From Silene conica (lineage: Eukaryota > Streptophyta > Magnoliopsida > Caryophyllales > Caryophyllaceae), in assembly GCA_029255685.2 (NCBI GenBank), contig CM055318.2, positions 18,109,001-18,173,000 on the forward strand: a DNA stretch of 64,000 nt, given 5' to 3'. The notes beneath the pieces are model-generated. The model was not told the origin of the DNA. It searched no databases and worked only from the letters and a program-made list of their open reading frames with translations. Within the stretch, counting starts at the first letter, position 1. Every line of letters starts with the position of its first letter. Both the position numbers and the translations under genes were made by a program. Of the stretch, positions 1 through 12,116 are shown one piece after another.

Positions 1-2314
1 CCTAGTTCCCCTCTACAGCCAACCCTAACGTTTTGCTCTCCTCCTTTCCCTTCTTCTTCCTTTCTCTTACGTCCTAATACATCCCTTCTCCAAGTCCCTT
101 TAATTTGTTCTAACCATCGTTTTATCAAGGTACGTCGTGTTATCGTTTTATCGTTTTATTTAACGTTTTATTATTTACGATCGTCTTATCTATACAACTG
201 TGTAATACCTTTATGCTCAACTCACCTTATGTCTGACCCAAACCTTAGTATACACGAGAGGACTAGGACGGACCAAACCCTAGTTGTGACAAACCACCGT
301 GGTGGTGGTGGTTGGGTTCAAAAACAAAACCAGGGACGGGATTTTAGGGTCTATTGTGGCTCGTTTTTTTTGGGTTATTAACGGGTAGTTTAGTCTGGGT
401 CAGTGAGTGATATATTTTGGTGCATAGGCAACCACTCTGGTGTTGGGGTAGTGGCTATAGGTGGAGGTTGTTGACGGTGGTCAAATCAGAAATAGAGAAA
501 AAAAAAAGAAGCAGATCAAGGCAGCGTGAGGGCGTGTTACCATGTGTGGTCAGGGATGTTGGTGAGGCTGTCGTGGTGGTTCAAGGAGGGCGAGGCTATG
601 AGTGGGTTCCCTTTGAACCACCGTGAGTCAATGGTGGTGTCTTGGTGGCCAGTGGTTGTGGAGGCAGGGAGTTTAACGAGAGGTCGTGTGAGGATGAGAG
701 GAGTGTTTCTCGTGGTGGGAACCACGGAGGGGGCTGGTGGTCGATGAGGGATGCTTGTCGGGGACTGACGGTTATGGGTATGCGTATTAGGTGATGGGTG
801 TTGGTGTTTCGCGTGGTAGTTGCCGGAGCTAGAATTCAGACCGCGGTTTCGGGTTTTTATACAGGCGGTTAGGGCATGAACCTGTGGTGGTTGTGAGGGT
901 TGTCGGTGGTGGCCAGGAAGTGGAATGGGTAGATGGTAATGCAGGCGAGAATGTGGGACCATTGGCGGTGGTCGTGGGTGGCCAGGTTAAGGGTGGTGAT
1001 GGCCTGAAGGTGGTGTGCGAAGGGAGTAGTGTCTGAGCGAATTGCGTACGTTTTCATGTTTTTTTCCGGTGTGTCGTGTGTTGGTGTTATTAAATTTTGT
1101 ATGGTAATTAGTGTAGTGGTTAGTTAGTGGTTAGTTAGCTTTTAGTTGTGTTTATTTATTTTAATTATTGTAATTAGTATACGTTAGTCGTTAGTCGTGC
1201 TAATGCTTGAATGTAGAGTCGGGATCTAATACATATACATCGACCCAAAATATATTGTGAAACGGGTTTAATTATGTTATCATTATTATAATTATTAAGC
1301 TAATTAGTTATAATTATCTCGAGTCGTTAAGTTGTTTATCAGGAGATAGATATATGTATTATTAACATTTACCGAGTTATAATATTAGTAGTGATTGTGT
1401 TTCTACTACTTGTTAAGGTGATGATTTTTGTTGACGGATACTTTGCATTTGGTTGCTCGGATTCCTTTTGGACTTGTTATCCAGGTAGGATATACCTACT
1501 CAATCTCTGTTTAATATGATTATCTTGGTTGACATTTTACATGTGATGTGATGATATTGGTTGGATTGAATGATGATTATTGTTATTGGCATGGGCATTT
1601 CATTATTTAATAGCATGATTGATTAAGAGTGTTGTTGCATTCATGAGCACGGCATATGCATTGGTTACTGAGAAAGATGTGAATCAGATGTTTTTCTGAT
1701 ATAAAGCCCAGGGTGGTTCTGCAGACCAGGCCTGGTGTCTTATCAGCTATTGAGCTGGTGTTCGGTGACGACCGATTATAGTCTGCCGGGAGGTTCGGTA
1801 TGGCTTGGTGTTTCGGGTTATGATTGGTGTTTCGGGTTTGAGATTGAGATTGTGGTTGAGCTCGAGCATATCATGGCATTTGCATATCATAATTGTTGCA
1901 TTATTTATTATTGTGTTATCCTACTCAACCACGAGGTTGACAGTGTATTCGTGTACACCTACGATGATCCGGAATGGGGAGTAGATTTTGACAGGTCTCG
2001 AGTTAGCTGTTTTGGGAGCTCATGGGGAAGCATGAGGATGTTGACTTGCCTACCTAGTTGATTAGCCCACTTAGTAAGACTATCACGATGTAGCTTTGTA
2101 ATTTAATGTTTCCGCTGTAGTAGTTTGTATTTTGGTACTTCGGTTTGAGTTACATAAGTTGTAATAATAAAAGTTTAAATTTAACCAGTTTTTATATAAA
2201 GTGCTTTGGTTTGGTTACTTTGCTATTCACTACCTCGGACATTCCGAGATGGTAACAGCTCTATTTATTTGAGAATGTCTTGCTAAAGGCTCTTAAATAA
2301 ATGGGGGTGTTACT
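1..2314 (+). repeat. LTR-like non-coding repeat, left end outside window or unclear
   Basis: No credible protein is encoded here. The GT-rich leader, the long AT-rich middle and the tail at 2230-2314, which ends in GGGGGTGTTAC, look like the long LTR of a plant Ty3/gypsy element. Many such LTRs end in GGGTGTTACA. A TGTAATACCT at 201 could be the 5' end, but I found no matching target duplication, so the left border is open. No primer-binding site or gag/pol follows, so this is a solo LTR or fragment. The family assignment is from memory and uncertain. Confidence 0.45.
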
Positions 2315-2881
2315 CTTCGATCGGTTTCATAAATAGTTGGACTGAAAGACCCCCCGACTGGGTAACCAGTAGGGAAACCGGCTCTCCTTCCTAACGGTTT
2401 ATGAAGTTGGATTGAGAGCTATGCATTAGTATGGCATGATAGTTGAGACAGTTGATGAGATGAAAATGCTTCACATGATTATTTATGTGGGAGTATAATG
2501 CTTGTTTATATGTTCGGTGTTGTATGACATTAGGTGGCTATGAGAGCTCTAGTCACTCCCCACTGACTGTGGCGCACATGTTGTGTGTGTGTGTAGGTAC
2601 TGGATGCTGTTTGCAGGGGGTTACGTTGAGGCTAGCGAGCGATGATCCTATCATCGATGACTTACCTACATCGTGTAGCTAGACCTTAGACTTATATTTC
2701 TGTATTTTGTGCCTGTAGGGATATGATATCCCGGGCTGCTTTTGCTTTATATCTTTATACTTATTTATGTTTCGGTTTTGTTAAAGCACCTCGCATGTTT
2801 AGTTTCTTAAAAAGTTTTAATTCCGCTGCATTTTTAGTACTTTGTGTGATTTAAATTTCCGCTTTCGCGAGGGGTTTTACA
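2315..2881 (+). repeat. Second LTR-like fragment
   Basis: This stretch resembles the interior and 3' end of another long gypsy-type LTR. It ends in GCGAGGGGTTTTACA at 2881, directly against the zinc-finger coding remnant. It may be a piece of the same or a related element as 1-2314. No internal domain or target duplication could be identified. Confidence 0.35.
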
Positions 2882-2883
2882 CT

Positions 2884-3096
2884 TGTAGCTCAGGATGTAG
2901 TTTTGGAAGGAGACGCTTATGCTATTGTGGTAACTCATCTGTTGTTTTGACTTCATGGACGAATAATAACCCGGGTAGGAGGTTTCAAGCTTGTGCTACA
3001 TATAAAAAAATCACTAAGGTGCGTGGATGCAAGTTTTTCGAGTGGATTGATGGCAATCCCAGTAACTGGCAAAGGGATGTTGACAATAGTCAATAG
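2884..3096 (+). pseudogene. GRF-type zinc finger protein, 5'-truncated
   Basis: The frame encodes a GRF zinc finger: a CYCG pair, then TSWTNNNPGRRF, a third Cys in ACATY, and a final Cys in GCKFFEWID. It stops at a TAG about 17 codons after the domain. GRF fingers bind nucleic acid and are found in topoisomerase III, APE2 and many short plant proteins, often repeat-associated. The normal start is missing: upstream the frame runs into the LTR-like end at 2881, and the in-frame ATG at 2842 lies inside that repeat. I read it as a small GRF gene cut by an LTR insertion or captured next to it. Plant proteins that stop soon after the GRF domain are common, so the 3' end may be intact. Confidence 0.65.
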
Positions 3097-3450
3097 ATTG
3101 ATGTAATACAAAGCAAAAGTAGGGTAAGATTAGGGGAAAATTGGGTGAAGGGAAAAAGGAGAGGGTTTTGGGGTAAATAGATAAGGTAAATCAAAGGTTA
3201 AACACGAAATGGTAATAGTAATAGGCAACAATATAGATAAGGGCATATCGGTCATTTTTTTGACAAAATTGGCCGGAAACTTGGTTTTGACGCAATTTTC
3301 AAAGAAAACTAATATTATGGCTGTAAGTTTCAAAAAAAATTTAATAAGGCTGTAAGTTTCAAAATGTGGTTTTTATAAGGCTTTAATCAACAATTTTCTC
3401 TTTTCTTAAATTTGTACAATAGTCTTTCAATAAACTTATTGAGAGGCGGT
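3097..3450. other. Non-coding spacer
   Basis: AT- and purine-rich DNA between the GRF remnant and the retrotransposon. It holds short imperfect direct repeats around 3320-3380 (variants of GGCTGTAAGTTTCAAA). I see no gene. Confidence 0.5.
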
Positions 3451-3455
3451 CTCTC

Positions 3456-4693
3456 TGTTGGAAAATGTGTCCTAAACAATAGTGCGATCACATAATTAAA
3501 TCTCATGACGAGAATGCGCAAGGGATGATACGAAATTATATTAGTCAACTGACCAACATTAATCGGTAATGATTGGCTAGCTAGAGTTTGACATTACTGT
3601 CGTATGACGGTGGTGGTCAGTTGATCCCTTTAGGTCACACCTATAGGACAATTCCCTTAATTGATAAATGATCAAATGTATATTGATACAAGTTGATCAT
3701 ATTCCTTAAATTCGTATATCGAGAAATCAGAGGTTAAATCTTATTATAAGATTTATGTTTGTAATTGAAACGTGTCAATTATTAAACATTGTACGATATT
3801 TTATAATATCGTAATTAGAATGAATCGGGTTGTATATTATCACAAGGGTTGTAAATCGTATTGAGATTATTGATAATAACCATTTTATATTAAAGTAATT
3901 TCGAATTACTTGTCAATTTATTAAATATGATTTATTTAATTTACAAATGATATTTATTTGATAAATATACATTTTAAATTAAAATCAATTGTTACTTATT
4001 TTTAATGTGACACTTTAGATGTCACACATGTACAATTGATCAAATGACGATTATAAAATAGAGTCCATATTAATAGGGGTACCGGTTTTATGAGGCATGT
4101 TTAAGGGTTGTTTTTGTGTGTTAATTACACCCTTAATGCAATGATTATAGGTAGCCTTGAGAATTAAAGCTAGTGCCACCCTAAGAGCCTTGGAAAGGGA
4201 AAATGTTCCCTTTTGCTTCTTTCTATGGCCGGCCACCCCATTGCCAAGACAAGCCACTTAAATCTTATGCTTTACTCATAAGTTGTTGATTCTAATTTTG
4301 ATAAGATTATTTTCTGGAGAGAAATTTATCCAACAAACCTCAAAAATTATTATATGATAATACTAATATACGGTTTACTATAGTGATAGTATTAGGTTTA
4401 TTATAAGATAAAAGACAATAAGCTAAGTTAAGGAAACCCGATTCTTGTACTAGCATACACCAAGTTTCGGTTCTTTTAAGGGTGTCTTGGGTGCATCTTG
4501 GAGGAGGTGTTCTATTTGAATACTAAGGAGGATCATCCTTGCTCCGGTTTCGTCGAATGTAAGCATTCGATCTTATATTTTCCGCACATATATAAGCATG
4601 CATAAGATCTAAAACACTAATAATTAATTTGTTAATTATCATCTTGTTTAGTATGACTAATATTATTAGGTTATGAGATAATTAAACCTAACA
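3456..4693 (+). repeat. 5' LTR of the gag-only element
   Basis: 1238 bp, TG...CA termini, near-identical to 10464-11704. A short antisense open frame at 4051-4257 is preserved in the other copy, but that is expected from LTR identity and is not evidence of a gene. Confidence 0.95.
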
Positions 4694-4695
4694 AT

Positions 4696-4708
4696 TGGTA
4701 TCAGAGTA
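4696..4708 (+). promoter_or_regulatory. Primer-binding site (initiator tRNA-Met type)
   Basis: TGGTATCAGAGTA lies two bases after the 5' LTR. It matches the standard plant retrotransposon primer site TGGTATCAGAGC, complementary to the 3' end of initiator tRNA-Met, with the last bases changed. Confidence 0.9.
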
Positions 4709-7129
4709 AATCGGTTGTTTGCATGCTTTTCGTTTACATTTTTACGAAGTTATTAAGATAACAAAAATAAAATTGAAATTTTAATTCGTATATGATATGG
4801 CCGAAATTTCTAATGCATGAATACCTACTGATTCTAAATATATTTTAGGATATTTGGAATATATTATACATATATATATTGTTCATAAGTATTTTATTTC
4901 GGATTTTATTAATTTTTAATGGTTAAAATGTTTATTTTTGGGAAAAATAGCTAAAATTGACTTCTGGCCGAGATTTTTCAGTATGGTTTCACATGTATTT
5001 CCTATGATATGAATATGAATTTTCGTAAATTATGGAGTTAAAATACATGGTTTATGAATTTTAAATGTTAAAATGCCATAAAATGCATAAAAATGGGTTT
5101 GTATAGTTATATTTCGAATTTAACTATAAAAATTTTTGAGTATGTAACATGCAATATTTAAAATGTATACTAAATTTTCCAGAAATTTTTCTCATATATT
5201 GCATGTTTATTGATTTTTAATGTAAAAATCGGATAAAAGTGAGATTATTACAACTTTAATAGTTTAAGTTGGAATTTAGCCATAAAAATTTCACACGATG
5301 TCATATATATTATTTCAAGCATGTATAAAAATTTCGAGATTTTTATTTGATTTTATGCTTGTGAAATAATTATAATGGTTAAAATTGTACGATATATGAC
5401 GTAAATCGTTAAAAATAGCAATAGTTGTTAAAATGGCCGAAAAATTTAACCCATAAAAGTCATATTAGATATTTTCATCACCATATTTTTCTTGGGAGCC
5501 AAAAGTTTCTGTTTTATTTAGTTTTTATTTGTTAAAAAGTTATATTTAAAAATTGAATAATAAGAGTCATGTAATTAAAATTTCGGATATTGGGCAGTGT
5601 GCTATTTAATTTTCTGTCCATTTCAGTTTCTTAAGATGTTTTGGAAAGTGTAAAAATATTATTAGTATTTTATTTGCATTTATGGAGCTAATTATTTAAT
5701 TTTCCGACTCAAAATGCTCGTTTTACGCATTATTTACGAAATAAATAATAAAACCGTGAAAGTACTAATATTTTTAAGGTTCTGAAATTTTAAGAAAGTT
5801 TTAAAATATTCAAAATTTGAATTTTGAATTTTTTGAAATTTTATGACTCTTTTTGAGTTTTATATTATTTTTCCCGTAAAACCGAGTAATACCGAACAAT
5901 ATTATAATATAAAGTTAAGTCATGTTCAAAGTTTGAGTAAGACTAAATTTTGAAACCTAAATGAGTTGGGATGATTAACTTAAGAGTGAATTCCGATTCA
6001 CATAATGCCTAGTGTTTTTAATCGTTAAAACACGCAATTCCATAAAGTCGAGGTATACGATAACTATATATATAAATGATATTTAATAGGACGATTTGGT
6101 TTAGGTTTTGCATGTTAGTTCATATTCAAAAGCATTGCATATTTTAATTATGATTGCCATGATTTTATTTACGTAATTTTGGATTATGTAATTTTACTTA
6201 GTATGGCCTTAGTTTTTAATCGATATTTCCCGTAATGTAAGGGGTTATCGATTCGGATGTAATTAATGTGATCTCGTATCACTTTATTTATTGTTTTCTA
6301 TTTTATAATGTATAGTAGAATAGAAAAGTTGTAATTTTTGTAAATTCCGGTGAGCCTTGAAGACGATGCCATTCGGAAAGGAGTTCCGACCAAGACGGTG
6401 TTAACCTTGGGAAGCGTGCCTCGTGAAGTTCAAGGGACCAAAGGAGTTGGTTTCCGAATTTGTACTTTTATTATTTTCTTTTCTAGGAAAGGCCATACTA
6501 GGGTTTATTAATTTATGCTTTTATTTTGCTTTATATGTTTGCATGCATAGCCAAATCGTCATATCATGTCATGCATTTTATTCGATTTAGTCGACCTAGT
6601 CAATAATTTATCAATAATTCACCGATTTAGTTCACTTAAACGGAGATAGATAATATTTTGACTAGATCTCTTACGAATAAATATTGAGACTTAGCCTTAC
6701 CAAAAAGTATAGACCCATGAATCCCTTCTTCACAAGAATGTAGGCTCGGCTACACCGGGGTACTAAAATTGTTACGTTGGGTAAGTGGGGGAATAAGATT
6801 ACACCTTGAAATTTGGTCGATCTCAACGAAGGTATTCGTAACCGTAGTTGCAATAAGTTCGGGCTAAAGGCAATTTTTAGAAAATTGTCGATCGGGAGTT
6901 CTAAGGTAGAACCGATTAAGAGTTAATCCACCAAATTATATCAATAAGGGTTGAATCGGCTACACCGTGCCCGGATTAGTATGGATTTGGGTCTCGGGAT
7001 TGTTTACTTAATTGGGTAAGAGATCATTAAGTAAATTACTAAACTTGTTTAAAATTAATTACGAGTTTTGAAAATGATGATGTTTTAATTCCTTCATTTT
7101 TTATTGTAGTTTAATTTTCAACATCATCA
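4709..7129 (+). other. Long untranslated leader of the gag-only element
   Basis: 2.4 kb of very AT-rich DNA with no credible frame, followed by a less AT-rich section from about 6340 to 7100. Such long leaders are usual in large non-autonomous LTR elements and may carry packaging signals; none can be pinpointed by eye. Confidence 0.7.
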
Positions 7130-8095
7130 ATGGCAACCAACGCTCCACCTCTGACTAATGTATCATGGCTTCGATCCTTTATGGATCGTTGCAAACTCGA
7201 TAAGCATGGTTCAAATTTTAAGGATTGGGATGCGCAATTACTTTTGGCCGCTCAAGTTGACGATAAGACTCGTTACCTCTCCGAAGCCGCTCCTCCCGCT
7301 CTGACCGCTCGTTCCGCGGTTCAAACTCGTGAGGCCTATGACGCCTACATGAAAGAGTCCTCCGCTCTTAAAAATGTGCTTAAAAATGTGTTTATCTTCT
7401 CCATGGAGCCGGATCTCCAAAGGAGTATGATCAAGTTAACCACATCATATGAGATATACACCAAACTTGCGACAATATTTTCACAAACTCCAAGGGTGAT
7501 TCAATATGAGGCGACTTCCGCCTTCTTCGACATTTGCTTGAAGGAGGGACAAAAGATAAGCCCTCATGTACTCCAATTAGTTGAGTTTGCGGAGACTCTA
7601 AAAGTGCAAGGAGTTGATGTTCCCGACTCACTCATCATTGACCGAGTTCTTCATTCTCACAATAAGGTGAAATCGTATGCTCAATTCCGGGTGAATTTCA
7701 ACATGCGAAATCAAGAGACCACATTGGATGAATTGCATAAGATGTTTGTCCAAGCCGAGAGGGACATGGGACTTCATGAAAGTTCCACTAAGGATGTTTT
7801 GAACATCGAGAAGAAAGGGAAAGGTAACTTCAAGAGGAATGCCTTCAAAGGCAAGGGAAAGAAAACGTTCAAGCCCAAACCGGCCAAAGAAAAGACCTTT
7901 TCGAAAGGCGTTTCCACCTCATCTTCAAAATCTGAAGACAAGTGTAATTATTGCACGAGGTTAGGACATTGGAAGCGTAATTGCCCCAAATACTTGACCG
8001 ACCTCAAAAATGGAAAAGCAACCGCCGTAGGTAATACTTCTCGTTCAAAATTCATGTTATTTTGTCAACTTATGTATAGTGATACAAATTGTTGA
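7130..8095 (+). CDS. Copia-type Gag polyprotein (UBN2 family)
   Basis: The 321-residue protein has the Copia Gag (UBN2) fold region at about residues 80-215, a Lys-rich linker at 225-260, and one CCHC zinc knuckle with Cys272, Cys275, His280 and Cys285 in the spacing C-x2-C-x4-H-x4-C. The knuckle binds genomic RNA during particle assembly. The frame ends 36 residues after the knuckle, where an autonomous Copia element would continue into protease. It is uninterrupted despite the missing pol, suggesting recent function. Base composition is far less AT-rich than the leader. The ATG at 7130 follows an AT-rich tract and is the first start of the conserved frame. Confidence 0.93.
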   Translation: MATNAPPLTNVSWLRSFMDRCKLDKHGSNFKDWDAQLLLAAQVDDKTRYLSEAAPPALTARSAVQTREAYDAYMKESSALKNVLKNVFIFSMEPDLQRSMIKLTTSYEIYTKLATIFSQTPRVIQYEATSAFFDICLKEGQKISPHVLQLVEFAETLKVQGVDVPDSLIIDRVLHSHNKVKSYAQFRVNFNMRNQETTLDELHKMFVQAERDMGLHESSTKDVLNIEKKGKGNFKRNAFKGKGKKTFKPKPAKEKTFSKGVSTSSSKSEDKCNYCTRLGHWKRNCPKYLTDLKNGKATAVGNTSRSKFMLFCQLMYSDTNC

Positions 8096-10451
8096 TTTTA
8101 CCCTTTTTAGTTGTTTTAAAGGACCACCTCCTAATGACAAAGGCAAGGAGAAGGAGGCATGAAGTTCCTTACATGGATGGCTATGGTAGCATCCATTTGA
8201 TTGAAGACTAAAGAGCTTGGCTCTAATTTTCATTATTGTCTTCTTTCATATTTTGCATTTTATTTCCTAGAACAATTTATTTTCTTGTAAGACAAGGATT
8301 TGAATCCTAAACAATGGTTGTATTTTGGATGTTAGTGACTTGTTTTTCAACCCCAAATCGCTACTTTTGTTCTTAATCGAATTATTGATTCCTAAAATAA
8401 ATTGTATAACTTGTCGAACATGAATCAAAGTGATCTCTATAAATCACTAGATAAAAACCATGAAACGTTCATTGTAAAATAACATTGATACGATCAATAT
8501 AAAGAATCAAAGCGCTGATTAAACAAAAACGAGAATATACACCTCTAAGAGAAAAATATTCAATCAAAATGAATATTAGTTCATTATAAGATGATCATTT
8601 TAAGTGAAAATGAGAATGAATTCATCATACCTATAAACTTTTCGAACATTCATATACATTGGTTCTATCGAAAAATACTATCCTTATACAAATAAAGGTT
8701 ATTTTTAAAGGATAGAGTTTGAGAAATTATTTCGCCCGCAAACCAATGATATAAATGTAAGATCTTAGAGAAGAATCCTACATGAGAGTCTTAAGAAGAA
8801 CCCTAAATGAATGAATAAAAGAAACTACGAGAGGACACTGAAGAAACTACGGGAGGACACAAGAGGAAATGTTCCTTATGTTCATTGTTTCAGAGAAAGG
8901 ATTATAGAAACCCCGTATGAAAAGGGGAAAAACGTTTCCTTAAGTAATGATTTTTCTAAAATTATAAGATAAAAGAGAAGAAATCATCTCAATTCTCTCA
9001 ATGTAGTTATAAGGGAATATCATGTCATATTCGTCTCGAGGAAACGAAGACATGAAAGAAATGATGTTGGTTGAATGGAAGTAGACCACTATTAGGATAG
9101 TGATACTGGTTCAAGTAGAAACAAATGAATAACATGCGTGAAGTGAAAGGTTCATTTAAGAAATATCAATCGCTATAAAAGAGTGATGTTGATTTTAGTG
9201 GGAGCGATATTCATTAGAGAAATGAACGAACCATTCAGAGAGAATGGTGATTCTTTAGAGTGTAAAGAATAAGAAGTTCTCAAAATTCTAGATGAATAAA
9301 ATAAAATATATCATAGGATGATGGAGCTTCAAGGGAAGGTACCCATTAGAAATCAAAATGGTTAAAAACATTATTCATATTGATGAATATGAGCCTAAAA
9401 CTTTTGATTAAAATTGCCAAGATGAGTGAAAATATTGGAGTGATGAAATCATTAATAACTACAAAGATTTCGGTACATAAGTGACGATACGTCACGAGTT
9501 ATAAGATAACAGTGGGAGCTTCCCTCAGGAAAGGAAACTCAAGATCTAGAATGAGTTCTAGATATGTACTCAAATAAGATCATATTATGTGAGATAATAT
9601 GAGTTGGAAGGAGACCAAAATTTGTAGGTTTTGAAAACATGAATAAAAGGCTTATTCGAGAATTCAAACTAATACAAATTAATGATCATGCATCAAATGC
9701 AATGAAACAGTGTTGACTGTTTTTGCATAATAATATCATTTGAGTTATGATTAACTCACAATGAAAGATATTTTGTCAAAATCCAAATGGGTTGTAAGAG
9801 ACAACTTTGAACCCAATAAAGTGAACTGGATTGACTTAGTATAGCCCCTGGCCGTTTACATGAGGTGACATCTCTAAGCGACTAGAATGTGAGGCGACTG
9901 ATGGCAAGTTCAAGTGCCATAAAGTCATATGTGATGATTAGTCGATCACATAGGCAGACTGCAAGAGACACTCTGTCGGGCAGAGTGACCGCTTATAGAG
10001 TTCTGGAAATTTTATGATAGTCGGGTCGTGACAAGAGCTGCTATAGTATTCTTATGAGTCAATTCTTAGACTAAAGACTACTCTCCCAAGATGGTACAGT
10101 TTTGGCATAACCTTGATCCATTCTCTACAACTTTTCGTAACTGGAGTCAAATGGGATTGCTTTGGGTTGTGACTGACTGTGGCTAGCTAAAGGGAGTAGT
10201 ACGATAGAAATTGTCCACCCCTTGTCAGAGTTGTTCAAATCTCAAGGCCACTCGAGGAGAAATTAACTGGAAATGTGTGGCCACGCTCGGAATGTATCTA
10301 TGGTAGATAATTCTGGTCAAACAGTTATTCTCCAGATCGAGGAAACCACTCATGATATGATCGAATGCAAGTACGACCTCAGAGAGACACCTTGCATTGA
10401 GTGGGAGATTGTAATAGGACAAGAGAATTGGTGACGCACACTTGTCGAGGA
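8096..10451 (+). other. Pol-less 3' internal region
   Basis: No frame above about 65 codons and no recognisable pol motifs, not even decayed ones. The last 60 bases hold two copies of the tract GTGGGAGATTGT, at about 10400 and 10455; only the second abuts the LTR. Confidence 0.75.
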
Positions 10452-10463
10452 CAAGTGGGAGAT
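10452..10463 (+). promoter_or_regulatory. Polypurine tract
   Basis: AAGTGGGAGAT immediately before the 3' LTR is the usual plus-strand primer of Copia elements. Confidence 0.85.
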
Positions 10464-11704
10464 TGTTGGAAATGTGTCCTCAACAATAGTGCGATCACAT
10501 AATTAAATCTCATGACGAGAATGCGCAAGGGATGATACGAAATTATATTAGTCAACTGACCAACATTAATCGGTAATGATTGGCTAGCTAGAGTTTGACA
10601 TTATTGTCGTATGACGGTGGTGGTCAGTTGATCCCTTTAGGTCACACCTATAGGACAATTCCCTTAATTGATAAATGATCAAATGTATATTGATACAAGT
10701 TAATCATATTCCTTAAATTCGTATATCGAGAAATCAGAGGTTAAATCTTATTGTAAGATTTATGTTTGTAATTGAAACGTGTCAATTATTAAACATTGTA
10801 CGATATTTTATAATATCGTAATTAGAATGAATCGGGTTGTATATTATCACAAGGGTTGTAAATCTTATTGAGATTATTGATAATAACCATTTTATATTAA
10901 AGTAATTTCGAATTACTTGTCAATTTATTAAATATGATTTATTTAATTTACAAATGATATTTATTTGATAAATATATACATTTTAAATTAAAATCAATTG
11001 TTACTTATTTTTAATGTGACACTTTAGATGGTCACACATGTACAATTGATCAAATGACGATTATAAAATGGAGTCCATATTAATAGGGGTGCCGGTTTTA
11101 TGAGGCATGTTTAAGGGTTGTTTTTGTGTGTTAATTACACCCTTAATGCAATGATTATAGGTAGCCTTGAGAATTAAAGCTAGTGCCACCCTAAGAGCCT
11201 TGGAAAGGGAAAATGTTCCCCTTTGCTTCTTTCTATGGCTGGCCACCCCATTGCCAAGACAAGCCACTTAAATCTTATGCTTTACTCATAAGTTGCTGAT
11301 TCTAATTTTGATAAGATTATTTTCTAGAGAGAAATTTATCCAACAAACCTCAAAAATTATTATATGATAATACTAATATACGGTTTACTATAGTGATAGT
11401 ATTAGGTTTATTATAAGATAAAAGACAATAAGCTAAGTTAAGGAAACCCGATTCTTGTACTAGCATACACCAAGTTTCGGTTCTTTTAAGGGTGTCTTGG
11501 GTGCATCTTGGAGGAGGTGTTCTATTTGAATACTAAGGAGGATCATCCTTGCTCCGGTTTCGTCGAATGTAAACATTCGATTCTTATATTTTCCGCACAT
11601 ATATAAGCATGCATAAGATCTAAAACACTAATAATTAATTTGTTAATTATCATCTTGTTTAGTATGACTAATATTATTAGGTTATGAGATAATTAAACCT
11701 AACA
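10464..11704 (+). repeat. 3' LTR of the gag-only element
   Basis: 1241 bp, TGTTGG to CCTAACA, about 1% diverged from the 5' LTR, followed by the duplicated CTCTC. Confidence 0.95.
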
Positions 11705-11855
11705 CTCTCAAGAGACCTACTCATTATATTATTATTACTAATTAGGAGTAGAATAAGGTAATTACTAGTTTATTTATTTATTCCCTAATTCTAGAATAAG
11801 AATAGTATAAGTATTGTGTTGGCTTTAGGAAAAATAAATTTAGGTAAGTATTTTA

Positions 11856-12116
11856 TACTCCCTCTGATCCAGACAAAAGGTAGTGGTTGTCTTATCACAG
11901 TTGTTGATTCACGTTTTGCAACGTGAATATCTTTAGTTACACATTATTAAAAATTATAAAAATTTGATATTCTTATACTATTCATGACGATAAATCAAAC
12001 AAGATCCAACATGACTATATTTTATCTTATAGATTAACGATAGTATCAAAGATTCTCTACGATCATGAATAGTGCCAAAAAGCAACTGTTACCTTTTGTC
12101 TGCATCGGAGGGAGTA
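11856..12116. mobile_element. Stowaway-type MITE
   Basis: Terminal inverted repeats begin CTCCCTCTGATCCAGACAAA on the left and, reverse-complemented, CTCCCTCCGATGCAGACAAA on the right. TA flanks each side. This is the Tc1/mariner-derived Stowaway signature. About 260 bp, no coding. Confidence 0.9.

Larger units (their letters stand above)
3456..11704 (+). mobile_element. Gag-only (TR-GAG-like) Copia-type LTR retrotransposon, complete
   Basis: This is a complete 8.2-kb element. Both LTRs begin TGTTGG and end CCTAACA, and the perfect 5-bp target duplication CTCTC flanks it at 3451-3455 and 11705-11709. A tRNA-Met-type primer site follows the 5' LTR and a purine tract precedes the 3' LTR. Only one protein, a Copia-type Gag, is encoded. 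The 2.4 kb after it show no protease, integrase, reverse transcriptase or RNase H in any frame. This matches the TR-GAG class, non-autonomous elements that keep gag and borrow pol from relatives. By eye the LTRs differ at about 11 substitutions and 4 small indels in 1.24 kb, so the insertion is young. Confidence 0.93.

Noticed and set aside
417-1057. Several open frames on both strands
   Set aside because: They overlap one another in GT-rich LTR-like DNA and show no domain; compositional artefacts.
4051-4257. 68-codon antisense frame conserved at 11061-11267
   Set aside because: Conservation simply reflects the two LTRs being near-identical; no start context or domain.
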